In this document: piece after piece, positions 47,901 through 59,580 of the stretch
Position numbering within the stretch: position 1 is the stretch's first letter
Layout of the letters: the number at the start of each line of letters is the position of its first letter
NCBI GenBank assembly: GCA_022702545.1
Contig: JAHRBC010000002.1
Location: forward strand, 4,092,001-4,156,000
Length of the DNA stretch: 64,000 nucleotides
From: Phycomyces nitens
Lineage: Eukaryota; Mucoromycota; Mucoromycetes; Mucorales; Phycomycetaceae
Direction: 5' to 3'
Program-made: the position numbers and the translations under genes
The notes under the pieces: model-generated
The model's database searches: none
What the model saw: the letters and a program-made list of their open reading frames with translations, nothing else
What the model was told of the DNA's origin: nothing

Positions 47901-48897
47901 GAGTCGACTCCTACATATTCTCAAAGCAGACAAGAAAAAACAATACATGGCAACCTATTTTGAAACGGATCATTCAGAGGACATACATCTGGACAGTTAT
48001 ATATACTTGGAAAATATCAATATTCTAATAAATAAATAAAGAAAGAAACTGTTGACAATGGAGCCATTTCGAGCTTTCTACAAATTAAAAATAAAAATAA
48101 ACGGGTGCTAATACACTAGAATAAACATTCTGTCAAGATGGACATGATACAGTGCTAACCTCAGTGGGTAAAATCCTTTGTTTATTAAAAAAATACGGGG
48201 GGCAGAGACTGTCTACTGTGGCTCGATTCACAAGATGGGACTTTTTTTTACAGGTGTCATTGAATGTAATGATCTGTATATTTGATATGTATAGAAAAAA
48301 AAAGAGGGAATGTACTATATACAAAAAGAAAAACTTTGGTATTAGAAACAAAGAATTGCGCAAATAAACTTGAGTCCTACAATTGCTCATGTTTTTTTCT
48401 TTTTTTAAAAAAGAATAATTTCTGCCAGGAAAGTGGTATAAGTGTAGAACAGCAGTGGGGGAGTATACTGTGAGAAATTGATAAGAGAAATAGGTTCCTG
48501 TAGACTTTGGCCGGCCTTGGTTTTCTTGGCATCTCTCCTCCAAAGCCTAGAGATAAAGCAAGGTATTTGGAGAATATGCAAAAAAAATATATATGTATAT
48601 AAATAAATATATAAATATTCTTTTTTTTTCCTCCAAAAATAAAATAACAGAAGATTGGCTTTGAACCATCCCTTTCTCCTTATTTTGTGTGTTTTTTGTT
48701 TTTGGTGGTCAAAGCAAGGAGAGAAATGTTGATAGAGATTGAGATTGTGTAAAGGAGAATATTTCTGGGGTTTCGTTGTCTGGGTGTGTCTGGGTGCGGG
48801 TGTTGTTTCTTGTTGAATTCAAGGACACTTCATCCATTAGATCATATATATACACACATACATATGTATGTATATATATAAAAGATACTCTTGTTGG
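44973..48897. other. 3.9 kb AT-rich spacer, no convincing gene
   Basis: Frames up to ~110 codons occur but start at TTG, lack protein-like composition and are not conserved-looking. Features seen are a GTT run near 45973-45988, a short ATT/TAT tract, and TATA/TATG tracts at about 48849-48881 just 3' of the RasGEF gene. No RNA gene was recognised. Confidence 0.6.
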
Positions 48898-51800
48898 CTA
48901 CTTCAAGGCCTCACAATATGGATCTTGGTGACACCTAGAAACTGCTTGGATTCGACGCTCTACTACCTCTGCAACCCAGTCGAGAGGAGCACCTTGGGTT
49001 GACCTGTGCAATGTCACTCCAGGGAAAAAGGGAAGATGTTCAAGGTCGCCTGCAAAATAATAGTTCTCGCTAGTGTACTTTACTGTACAGTCTAGAAACT
49101 GGACCAACGACCGAAATTTCCCAAAGTTGATCAGTCCAGACGACGGTTCTGGCATCATGGTGGCATTTCCATCCATAAAGAACGTAACGTCCTTGAGGAC
49201 CAGTGGGAAAAAGGGGATCGCAGGTGCTTTTGCCTTTTGTAAAGCATTGCGATACACGGCCATGTTGTTGCAGACATCCAGGTTCTTTTGGAGAATCTCA
49301 AATGTGTGAGTGTCCCGGTGAGGAAGGGATTGCCAGACATCTTCTAGCCTTTGGACGGCACCGTTCAAAAGTCCCATAGTAAGCACCATGCTCGTATGAA
49401 AGTTGTTCCAATCCAAACAGAGCTAGTTTCCAATCAATATTCAAGACATTTAACCCCAAGTTGAGAGATGTGTAATATATGTTGCTTTTACCTTTGCCAC
49501 TTCTATTAAGCGACGGATAATATTCCGTTTTTGCTTGGTTGACTGAGACGTACATACATCATGAATCACCCAATGGCTTATCTATTGGCAAAATACCAAG
49601 GTGTCAAGGGTCATTCTCTCTTTGATCTTTGATCTTTATCCTTACCATATTGGCTCTCTGGGCAAGCAGACTGATCGAATCGTTCGAGTCAAAGGGTCCA
49701 TTGGGTGTATTGTGAGGCTCTCTCCAGGGACCATGCATGTATTCATAGGCAGTAATACACCGAAAGATATAGAAATCTGCCAAGGTCAGATACCTTGCGA
49801 TATCCTTGGCTTTGAGGGTCAGTACACCAGGGATAAGGGTCAGTCCGTTGGGTGGAGACATGAAGGTTGGAGAGTCGGGTGGAGTACTGGTGTTAAAGGA
49901 TACAAACGACTGCAGACTTGGTGTGGTGGAAGGGCGATAATTTGCTGAAAAGGGAATTGAAGAAGAGGGCGATGGCGGACTAGAGCCATCTTGCATTGGC
50001 ATAGACCATGCTCCAAATGAGCTTAATGAATGAGATGTCAAGGCTACAAGAGAGTGACGTCTACGGGCCTGCTGAGCAAGCTATTAAACATACAGGTTAA
50101 AAAAACCACTTTGGTCATTTGACGAGGGTTAATTAGGATCACTTGCCTGGACATCCAAGGCATCTTGTATCAGACCAGCCTCAATGCTGAATCCAGCATG
50201 GGCTACCCCGTGTTCAATGAAATGAGCAAGTCTGTTTCGCAAACCGGTTTGCTTAAAGTCCTGGCACTGCAGCTTAACCCATCGAGAGATGACATTGAGT
50301 ACTCTGTTATCAAAATAATAATAATAATAATAAAAGAGAGAGGTCAAGGTGAGTCAAGGGAGGGATGATGGGTATTAGAGTCAGCTTACTTTGCCTGGAT
50401 ACACCTTGGTACCTTTTGAACATTTCCCTGTCTGTTGACCAGCGTAGATGGATGAAATCGTCTCATCAGACTGTCGAGCAGCTTCATCGAGTCTGTAAAG
50501 CACGCATAGCTCATCAAGAATGTGTCGACATAATCAAGATCTAAACGGCTCTTTCTATCATCAGTACTCTCTTTCCAAACCTCTTTTTTCTTTCTTTCTT
50601 TTTCTTTCTTTTTTACCTTGGGCTGTCTCATCTGCCAATTTCTCGAGCAACTTTTCAACTGTGCCAGCCATTATTTCCAACTTACACGACGCCCTCTTTA
50701 ATACCAATACATCTCGACCATTCTCTGACACATAATACAATTGTCCTTCCTTGCGAGTCCGTGTATGGGATGCTCGAGATGGTGAGAGATCAGATGGGAA
50801 TCCCAGAGAGAGTGAAAACTGTCTTTCCAGAGCCGTCTCTGCTTTTGGTATTCCAGGACTGTAGAGCGATTGATCCAGGTCGAGCGAAAAGTCAGGGCGC
50901 TCTAATGGGTGAACGGGGGATGGTGTAGATGGTTCTCCCCGAGACTCTTCTGGCTCACTTTGTCTCTGGTACCTGTTCAATTCACATGGCTCGCTTGCCA
51001 GGGAATGGAGGGTAGAATGTGATGATCGAGCAGAAAAGTAGGATGATCCAGAAGACCTGATTGTTGGACATTGGCTGATACGACGACTGGTATTCGTTGG
51101 GTCTGATGTACTTGGTTCGAGTGGAGTGGTCAGGTAACTAGACAAGGTAACAGACGAAGTTGCTGGCAAGAATATGAGGTCGCTTTCAAAAGAGATATTT
51201 GAAGAAGCCATGTCAATATCCTGGGGTACATCGCTAGTGGACGTCAGACGTGGTGATTTTGATAGAATGGACAGAACATGATCTACCCTTTTCTTTGGTC
51301 TTTTGGTTGTTGCAGTATGGCGCAGGGTGGAAAAAAGGGTGTGTGCCTGGGATGGTCTTCGGGCAGTTTCGGCGGATTGGCTGGTAATGAGTGATTTGGC
51401 GTCTGATGAATATGAGTGAAAGGTCAGGGTCCTTGAAGGATGTGCCTTTGGGCACTAGGTAAATTGGTGTCTAGATTGTCAAACGATATTTCACTCCCTT
51501 CCCTCATTCAACACCGTTTGTTAATTACCTGATTTACTGAAAAGGTATTAATGGTCCCTCTCCGCTTGGCTGCATTGGCCTGCTCAATGTTCTCTTTATG
51601 TCCCGCCGAGATATGGAAAAGTTCCTTTAGACTTCGCCCTCCACTCGGCTTCTTTTCGCGTTTGCTGTGAAATAGTTGCTTAAAGGTGTTGTTCTTTGGG
51701 CTCCTGTGGGCCAGTCCGGACGATTCAGACGTATCGCTGTCTTCTGAATCGACAAACAGCTTTTCTCGCAAAGGCGTCTCTGGCTGGTCGGGCTTTGTGG

Positions 51801-52952
51801 GTTGGGTAAGGGGTATGGGCCGGGTCTTGAAGGCTGCGAGGCTGTGGATAAGTCTCTTTCCGACTGGGGTTGTACATATGCGTCGTTGGTCACAGACATT
51901 TACGTGTAATCCAGAGGGTATAATTCTTACCTGAATCGGACCTTTCCCTAAATAACGAGTAAGAAATCCGGAACAAAAGGAGGGGATTATAAGGGCTACA
52001 TACGTTTTCCAAGGAGATATGGTGTCGACTTTGGAGCAACTGCGGGAAGTCAGCAAGGGTGGGTCCTTGTGCTGGGTCCCAAGCGATGAGGAAGTAGACA
52101 GGCTTGGTAATTGTGCGTGTACTTCATCCATAAAGAACGTGAATGGTTATAAAAGGGGTGCGTTGTACAAGGACGATCGACGGTGCACGGATGCTAGGTA
52201 AGATATAGAAAGACAATGATGGAGCAATTTCTTCTTCTTACCTTTGCGGTGAATGGCGGCATGGGCCCTGGTGATGGACAGTTGGAGGTTGGAGAGTGCT
52301 TCGGTTAGTTTATGGAGATGGCCTAAAAGGGTTGCTTCTGAAAGCTTTGGCGATCAAATTGAGTGGGGGATCAGACTATGCATAACAACAAATAACAAGA
52401 AAGAAAAAAGAAGAAAGTGCCCATTGTTGGTATCATACTTGGCATGTCTGGTGAGTGAGTGGGAGTGATGTGCGGCTGACAGAATTCACTCGTCGGCCGA
52501 GTCGTTCGATTTCCTTGTGGATGGCGTCTGTTTCGCGCTGAATGACACTAGAGAGTGCCTGTGGAGTAGAATATGAGATGGACTGAGAGGTGCGTCCGAG
52601 GGATCCATACAGCTTAGTGGGTCGGTTATTTGATCGATGAGGGGCTAATAAGGTGTTGATGAGTGATGAAAGCAAGGTGGAGGCGGTCGAGAGGGTGATG
52701 AGATGTGAAGCTAGTTGTGATGGATGGCCAAGGCGAGAGAGACTGACGAGATTGGTGAGTGTGGATAATAGACGGTGTCCTAAAGGAGGCTAAGGATAAT
52801 TATAGGCGTGTTTGGTTAAGCAGCAGACTTACGGTGGTGGATTTGTGGTCTGGAAAGAGGGTCAATGGATCAATGAGATTAAGCTTCTTTATGATCTGAC
52901 TGGCTTCTTCATGAGCAGCCAGAGGAGTATGACGCGTGTCTGAATTGGACAT
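48898..52952 (-). CDS. Ras guanine-nucleotide exchange factor (RasGEF_N + CDC25 domain)
   Basis: Twelve exons (52833-52952, 52439-52789, 52242-52344, 52004-52121, 51931-51947, 51529-51863, 50617-51454, 50390-50570, 50147-50303, 49646-50080, 49492-49581, 48898-49422) give 1089 aa. Residues 1-160 are helical; ~170-560 are Ser-rich and probably disordered. RasGEF_N lies at ~585-740 (LDYVDTFLMSYACFTDSMKLLD, VLNVISRWVKLQCQDF). The catalytic CDC25 domain spans ~840-1085: IARYLTLADFYIFRCI, RRLIEVAK, FHTSMVLTMGLLNGAVQRL, VTFFMDGNATMM and GLINFGKFRSLVQFL. It loads GTP on Ras-like GTPases at membranes, in cAMP and morphogenesis signalling. One intron (50081-50146) is GC-AG and one exon is 17 nt. An internal ATG at 52131 lies in a spliced-out region, so two separate genes are less likely. 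Confidence 0.93.
50081..50146 (-). other. GC-AG intron in RasGEF gene
   Basis: Donor GCAAGT after GATGTCCAG; acceptor TTTAATAG. The open frame otherwise ends seven codons later, and the next exon is in phase. Confidence 0.85.
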
Positions 52953-53092
52953 AACAAAAAGGAGAGGAAGAGAGGAAGAAAAGGATGCAAAATAGAGAAT
53001 ATATAAGTTGAGAAATAAATAGAAAACCAAACTCAACAAGTGACGGGATAGAAAGGGCAGATGCGCTGGGCCCTCTTTCTCCTTCAATCTGA

Positions 53093-53162
53093 CTTCCTTC
53101 CTTTTCCCCCCTCTCCTCCTCTCTCCCCTCCTCCCCCTTTCTCCTTCTTTCTTTCTTTTTTT
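53093..53162 (+). repeat. 70-nt uninterrupted polypyrimidine tract
   Basis: Every base from 53093 to 53162 is C or T, 140-210 bp 5' of the RasGEF start codon (on that gene's strand the tract is polypurine GA). Such tracts can nick or form triplex DNA and are common in fungal promoters as CT boxes. Confidence 0.9.
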
Positions 53163-54831
53163 GCTTTTTGCTTTGTCAAATGTCCAAGCCTTCAAGCCAA
53201 ACAAGCTCTCCATATATGGAGGCCCAGGAAGCAATTGGAAAAGAGAGAGAGGGGGTATGTTCTTGACGAATGAATACATCAGGGGACAAAAAGGCAAAGA
53301 AATAAATAATAAAGGGCTCGTCGTCCAAAGCATATAATTATTTGGTTTCTTTTTGCATTAAAATAATAGTCTCACCAATAGAGGCCAGATTGTAATCCCA
53401 ACTATGCAAACCCGCGCTCTTATATGTGTGTATAGACATAATATAGACATATATAATTTATTGTACATTAAGCGCATAATTATGCGAATTAAATGGTGCT
53501 TTTGAGCTTGCAATTCTCTGTTGCTTTAATATTATTATTATTTATTATTTTTGACAGAATAATGTCCCTGAAGAAAACACACACAAAAAAAAGGGGGGGC
53601 GAAAATAGACATTTATATACTAAAGAACAAAAGGAACAATCTTGTACTTGGACTCTGGTCAAATCCCAAAGGCCAATATCTTGTTTAATTGATCCAAAAG
53701 AGATACAATTTACATGTCTACGCACCATGGCATTTGGTCCATTGCAATTTTGGTCGTATTTATTAAACATATCTTTTTCTAGAGATTAGCAGTGCTTGTT
53801 TCTCTCTCTTATTTCTAATGTTTTTTCTTAAGGCTATAATATCAGATCAGTGAATAAGACTTGCTTAGAATATTGATTTTTTGGCAGGATCAATTGTAGG
53901 CATATATATCGAGAATAGACACAATTTGCAAGGTAATTGGAGGTTTAATACAAGTCAGATTATATCCTTTGGTTGCCATTGTCTTTCTTGTGATCAGTCT
54001 TTGGGTTCAATACAGATACTCTACAATGGTCTGTGAATTACTGCTTTTCACCTTTTTTTTTTACATTGTGTTTAGATTCCTGTAAAGGTTCCCCCAGCAA
54101 GGCAACCTCAGCCACTCACAATAGAATTGATGCCTGGGCTCCGAGGGAACAAACCTTGTTTGTATCAATATTCATTGCCACCATGCAAAAGTATTTGTTT
54201 AAATAATCAGCATTCTATTTTACCGCTGTTTTCCCTTTTTAACCTTGGCCAAAAAAAAGGGCCCCATTGCCCCCCCTCCCCCAGATAATACCGCAATCCT
54301 TGTCCAACTGGTGTGCATTAGGAATATCATTATTTATACCTTTAATATCCCAAAAAACAACAACAACATTAATTATGATTTCCAACCAGAATAAAATCTA
54401 CTGAAGATCTAGCTTGGCCATGCAAAGTGTAAAGTCGGTTTACCAGTGGCCCTGGAGCCAGACCACGATCATGTAGAGGTGTACTTTCCATAATATCGAA
54501 TAGGCTCATATTCTCAAGGTATTACAATAAACGAGGTTTTATATTTGCCAATCTCTAATATTGAATTGCAAATGAATAAAGACAATACAAACTTGAGTCT
54601 ATAGCCTTGATTGTTTCTAAACAACTTGATGAAACTGTCATCTCCAAAGAGGTGCTTTGACATTGGCAGTGCTAATGTCGAAATCTCACGAGTATGGTCC
54701 CTTTTATATCGACCCAGAGTCTGGCCAATGAGTGTATTCGACTCTTGTCTTTATCATTTTATTTCAAGTGCTTGGTGGGTTTATAGAGAAAAGGAAAAGG
54801 AAAAGGAAACAGTGATGCTATTTAAAAAAGA

Positions 54832-54845
54832 GGGGGGGGGGGGGG
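54832..54845 (+). repeat. 14-base G homopolymer
   Basis: Fourteen consecutive G residues in otherwise AT-rich spacer DNA; the exact length is prone to sequencing error. Confidence 0.8.
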
Positions 54846-55801
54846 AATTTATGAAAGTTTGGCTCTGTCTAGTGACCTATTTACATTAAGATTATTGCCA
54901 AATATCCTCCAATTATATTCACCAAATGATTATATATATATATATATATAGGCCAAATATCCAAAATATAGGTAAGAATATAATTGTCCAATCAGATTGA
55001 TGCCTTGGGGTATATGTATGTATGTATGTATATCTAAAAGCATATCAATCGTTTGTGAGTCAGAATTCCAAGATACAGTGATGAATACCTTGTTTGCACT
55101 GACACAAAAACTCTTTATTCTTAATATAAATAAATAAATGGACATAATTCGTTACTGCTTATTAATAACAGTGTTGCACAGGACACATTGCTCTTCTTGT
55201 ACACATCTGGAACCAAATATATGATCCATTCTATAGTTTCTATAAAAATAAATAAATGTTTCAATACTTTCTATATATATACAATTTTTTTTGAAACAAT
55301 AGTACGATCAAGTAATTGAACTAGAATAAAATAAAATATTAGTGTGTACATTTGGTTGATCGCATTATTATTATTATTATTACTATAAAATCCAATTATA
55401 TATATATATATATATTGTGTAGTGTGGCCTTGAACATTGGCTGTAGGAAACAATAGTAGACACACTATTGATTTTGTGATTTGAAAGCCCATGTATAAAA
55501 GTCAAATCGCGTGCTTCTTTGTTTAAATGACCATTTACTTGTCATTCAACCTATGGACCTCTTGTAATTAAATGGCTGGGATCCTATCAGGTCTCCAGTG
55601 AGATCCTGGTGACAAGACTGACATGCTTTAGAAAACACTCTTTTTTTGTCTGAGAATCCTCCAAAGGATCAAGATATATATGAAAGAGAGAGAGAGATGA
55701 TTAGATGCTCCGAATAAAATTGAAAATAAAGACTTTCCATTTGACAGGTCTTTATTTACCATGGCAGCCTTTCTACAGAACCTCCTAATAAACACTCTGC
55801 C

Positions 55802-57129
55802 ATGCCTGTGTCCTTTTTTCCTGGCAGCAAGCATCTCACTGTCGAACTAGCTGAACCAGTGACGATCCTAAGAGGACCACCCACTGATCCGGGCACCCAT
55901 GTCCTTCGAGGCGAGGTCGAATTGGTTTTATCCAAGCCAATCCATGCTTGTGATGTGATGGTCCAGCTGGCGGGAAGGTCGTACATGCTATGGCCAGAAG
56001 GTAGATACAGATATAGCTTCTTTTTCTCTGTTCATCATCTTATAATCGTATAATAGGCCTTGGACCGCGTGGAAAGGTCTACCATGAAAAAACCATCCAT
56101 GAACAAAACCTTATTCTCCAGACATTGCCTCTGGATCAATCAGTAATGATCCCGGCCGGATTGAATCGATGGCCATTCGAATTCCTCCTGCCAAACAGAT
56201 TGGTAGAGACGATTGAAGATGAGAGAGCCAAGGTGTATTATTATGTGAATGCAACAGTGCATCGTAATGGACTGGGAACAAATATACGATGCAGACGGAA
56301 CATCATGCTTCTCCGGACATTGTCATCATCTGATGCCTCGCTCATTTCATATGCCCTCCAGAGCCCTTCTATTGTAGTAGACCGTAAATTTGATACCTGC
56401 GATGCTACAATCTGCATTGACAAATCAATTGCTTCTTCAGGGACCCAGTTCCCTATTTCTGTCATACTTGCCCCTCACCTTAAGCATGTTCACCTTGAAT
56501 CGATCTCCATTATCCTAACCGAAAGACGTGTCTATCAACTGCCGGAGTTCAATGCATACCGCAAAGAATCCCACGATTACAAACTCCAATTGACGTCTGT
56601 GACCAACCTAGACGATCCCTCTTTGGCCTTGGGTGGACTTGTGCCCTGTTCAGATGTGCCACTCGGCCACCTAAGAAGAGCACTTGCAGCAAAGAATGCC
56701 CATATTCCACTATCCAACCCTTTCCAACATCGTTTTGTATTCACCCTGCCAAACTGCCTTACTCTTAACCACACCACCTTCTTTTCAGAAATGAAGTTTG
56801 ATCACAACCTTCGAATTCATATTGAACTCTCTGTTCCCAATTCCCCAAAAAGAGTCCAGATCCACCTCGAGACCCCAATCACCATCCTGGACTGTCGCCT
56901 CAAGGAAGAGTTTGCAGCCCTGCCGACCTACAAGCAAGCATTGCGCGACCCGACCGTCGATGCCCAGAATGCCCAGAATGCCCTGGAGAAACCGGGATTT
57001 TTTCTGTGTCCTTGTTACCTAGAGTTCAAGAAAAAGAGTCGCCAGGCAGGAAGGCAGGAATGGATGATGGTTCGCCAAAATGGTGGTGCGCCTATGCAGC
57101 CTCCTCCTCCGTACTCATGTTCCACATAG
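55802..57129 (+). CDS. Alpha-arrestin (ART-type ubiquitin-ligase adaptor)
   Basis: Two exons (55802-56000, 56057-57129) give 423 aa. Arrestin_N covers ~10-150, opening with LTVELAEPVTILRGPP and LRGEVELVLSKPI and containing PAGLNRWPFEFLLP. Arrestin_C covers ~170-365 (IVVDRKFDTCDATICIDK, ISVILAPHLKHVHLESISIIL, ETPITILDC). Two PY-type motifs in the tail, LPTYKQ (~375) and PPPPYS (~416), are docking sites for Rsp5/Nedd4 WW domains. The protein should direct ubiquitylation and endocytosis of plasma-membrane transporters. An ATG at 55761 in another frame opens a 29-codon upstream frame that overlaps the start. The start at 55802 is the first ATG in the arrestin frame. Confidence 0.93.
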
Positions 57130-57326
57130 ACCAAAAAGCGCGCCAGCACCATATACAGCGCCTATTCCCTCCTGCTATTCTTTCTTGACCTCTATTTGAT
57201 CATAATTATATTTTTTTCTTTGCATTCTTGTATATAAAAACTCGTTTAATTTTACTGCGCCATCATTTTAATTTCATTATCTCTCTCTCTTTCTCTTTCT
57301 CTCTATTTCTTATTACTCATTAACCA

Positions 57327-59580
57327 ATGACAAACTCCAAAGAAACAGACCCTGCCACCGAATTGGCATTGCAACTCTTGAATGCCTCTCTTGATGACAA
57401 TTCAATGATGGAATGTCAAAATGACCTTTCCACAGAACGCACTCTCAAAGTACTGTAAAAAACTTAAATTGTTATCGACAGACTAATAATGCTGCCGATA
57501 AAGGATCGCTGGCTACACAGCACCCCCGAAGATATCACTTATTTCAAAGAGCTTCTTGAACAGCGCATGAAACAAGGGCGGGGTGAAACCCTCTTGGAAA
57601 TCGGTGTGGAGGGTGAGTGGCGGCCCAGCTGTCTTGGATTGTCTTAACCAAGGGTCTATCTTAGAGGACGGAACTCCCATGAAATTGACAATCCAGGAAT
57701 ACGGTGTCTTTAAATCAACCCTGGCAGCCATTGTCAAGGATCTTGGGGCGGCTTACTGTGAATTGGACCAAGACCCCGAGTCTCCAAACGCATGTAATGG
57801 AGAGACGACTCATTTGATGATTAGAAAAAAGCCTGAATCAGTCGAGGACCTTTTGGAAATCCGGATAGCAGTTGTTGGCAATGTGGTAAGTAAGGCTGTT
57901 TATTTACCGTATGTCTACTAAAAAAAAGACTACTTTTAGGATGCTGGCAAGGTAAAAACCTAGCTTGATCTATAGAAAAAAAAAGGCTAATATTATGCAG
58001 TCAACTCTCTTGGGAGTACTCACAAAGGGATTGTTGGACGATGGCAGAGGAAAAGCACGATTGAATCTGTTTAGGTAGGATAATTGGACTCTATAAAGAC
58101 AATCATCTAATTATACTCCTAGACACAAGCATGAGATCGATTCTGGGCGAACCTCTAGTGTGGGTGGCGAGATTATGGGATTCGATGCAACCTCCCAACC
58201 AATTGTCCAGCCTGAACATGCCGGACGGCGGTTAACATGGGAAGAGGTCTGCCAGAGATCAGCAAAAGTATTGAGCTTTGTGGATCTGGCAGGCCACGAA
58301 AAGTATCTAAAGGTAAGACGAGTGGTTTGATGTGCTGTATATTGATGTTCTCTATAGACAACTGTATTTGGCATGACAGGAAATGCACCGGAATTTGCAA
58401 TGCTGATGGTAAACCCCAAACACTCAAATATATATATATATTCGTTGGCTCATAATGTGCATTAGGTTGGAGCAAACTCTGGGCTTGTTGGAATGACAAA
58501 AGAACATCTTGGACTGGCACTTTCATTAACGATCCCAGTATTTGTGGTGATTACAAAAATTGACCGGTGTCCTGAAAATGTCTTGCGGGACACTGTCCAG
58601 GATCTGATCAAGATTCTAAAGGGAAAATCCTGTCGCAAGATCCCTCTCTTTGTCGAGTCCAAAGACGATGTGGTCATGACCGCAGTAAGTCTGGCTTGGT
58701 GTCTTTATTATTATTATTATTTATGGCTAACCTTGCGTAAATAGCAACATTTTGTTACCAAGCGTCTGTGCCCAGTCTTCAAGATCAGTAATGTGACAGG
58801 CGAAGGACTGGACCTTTTGCGCAGCTTCCTCAACATCTTGCCGTCCTTTGCTCATTATGACACAGAAGAGCCATTTCAAGCCGAAATCAATGAGACTTAT
58901 TCGGTGCCTTTTGTGGGCACAGTGGTCAGCTGTATTGTAATGAGTGGAATGATACATGTTGGCGATAAGTTATTAGTGGGTCCCACATATGCCGGTCAAT
59001 TTGTTCCGACTGTAGTAAAGGGAATTCATCGCAAGAGAGTGTCAGTGCCGATTGCAAAGGCAGGCCAGAGCGTAACATTTGCCCTAAAGCATGTCCGGCG
59101 AAGTGCGTTACGAAAGGGGATGGTGTTACTGACGCATGAAAAGGATCAGCCAATGCCCAAAGCATCCAAGCGATTCGAGGCAGAGATCCTCGTCTTGTAC
59201 CACTCGACTACCATCAAACAACGGTACCAAGCCATGGTTCATTGTGGGGCTGTGCGACAAACTGCCAGTATAGTAGCAATGGAACAGCAGGTACTGCGGA
59301 CAGGAGACCGTGCGACAGTGGTAAGCAAAAATGACTAATGATGGCTAATAATGAGTAATATTTTATTGACTTTGCATGATAGCAATTTGAGTTTGTCAAG
59401 CACCCTGAATATCTAACAAAAGGTGCACGTCTGGTGAGTAAATTAAATTAAATTAAATTAAAAAAAAAAAGAAAGAGAGTCTAGATGACTCATTTTTTGT
59501 AATTAATACTGCTGCGGCTACAGATATTTCGCGAGGGACGCACCAAGGGGGTTGGCCAAGTTACTCGATTATTAGACTAG
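57327..59580 (+). CDS. GTPBP1/GP-1-type translational GTPase
   Basis: Eleven exons (57327-57449, 57504-57612, 57665-57885, 57940-57951, 58001-58074, 58123-58312, 58358-58408, 58466-58684, 58745-59320, 59383-59433, 59524-59580) give 560 aa. The G domain starts near residue 143: G1 GNVDAGKST (149-157), [18 protein letters not shown] (switch), G3 [11 protein letters not shown]4 TKIDRC, and [12 protein letters not shown] blocks typical of GTPBP1/2. After it come EF-Tu-like domains II ([23 protein letters not shown]) and III ([21 protein letters not shown]). GTPBP1 homologues associate with the exosome and with ribosome elongation and mRNA decay. Exon 4 is only 12 nt and encodes DAGK of the P-loop. 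The exon 1/2 junction is the least certain. Confidence 0.93.
57940..57951 (+). other. 12-nt microexon encoding the P-loop residues DAGK
   Basis: Flanked by TTTTAG and GTAAAA. The phase is 0 on both sides, and residues 152-155 of the GTPase would otherwise be missing from the invariant GNVDAGKST. Confidence 0.9.

Larger units (their letters stand above)
52953..55801. other. 2.8 kb spacer between divergent genes
   Basis: It contains a 70-nt pure pyrimidine tract on the plus strand (53093-53162), a 14-base G run (54832-54845), TA and TATG runs at about 54932-54949, 55013-55031 and 55396-55416, and no supported gene. Confidence 0.6.

Noticed and set aside
52129..52131. ATG opening a 207-codon frame, seen as the start of a separate RasGEF gene
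   Set aside because: The upstream exon at 52242-52344 splices in phase past this ATG, and all downstream introns fit one long gene.
53489..53789. Overlapping frames of ~95 codons on both strands
   Set aside because: Mirror frames in AT-rich DNA, rich in Lys, Ile and Phe; no protein-like pattern.
54611..54889. 92-codon plus-strand frame
   Set aside because: Ends across a 14-G homopolymer and has no recognisable motif.
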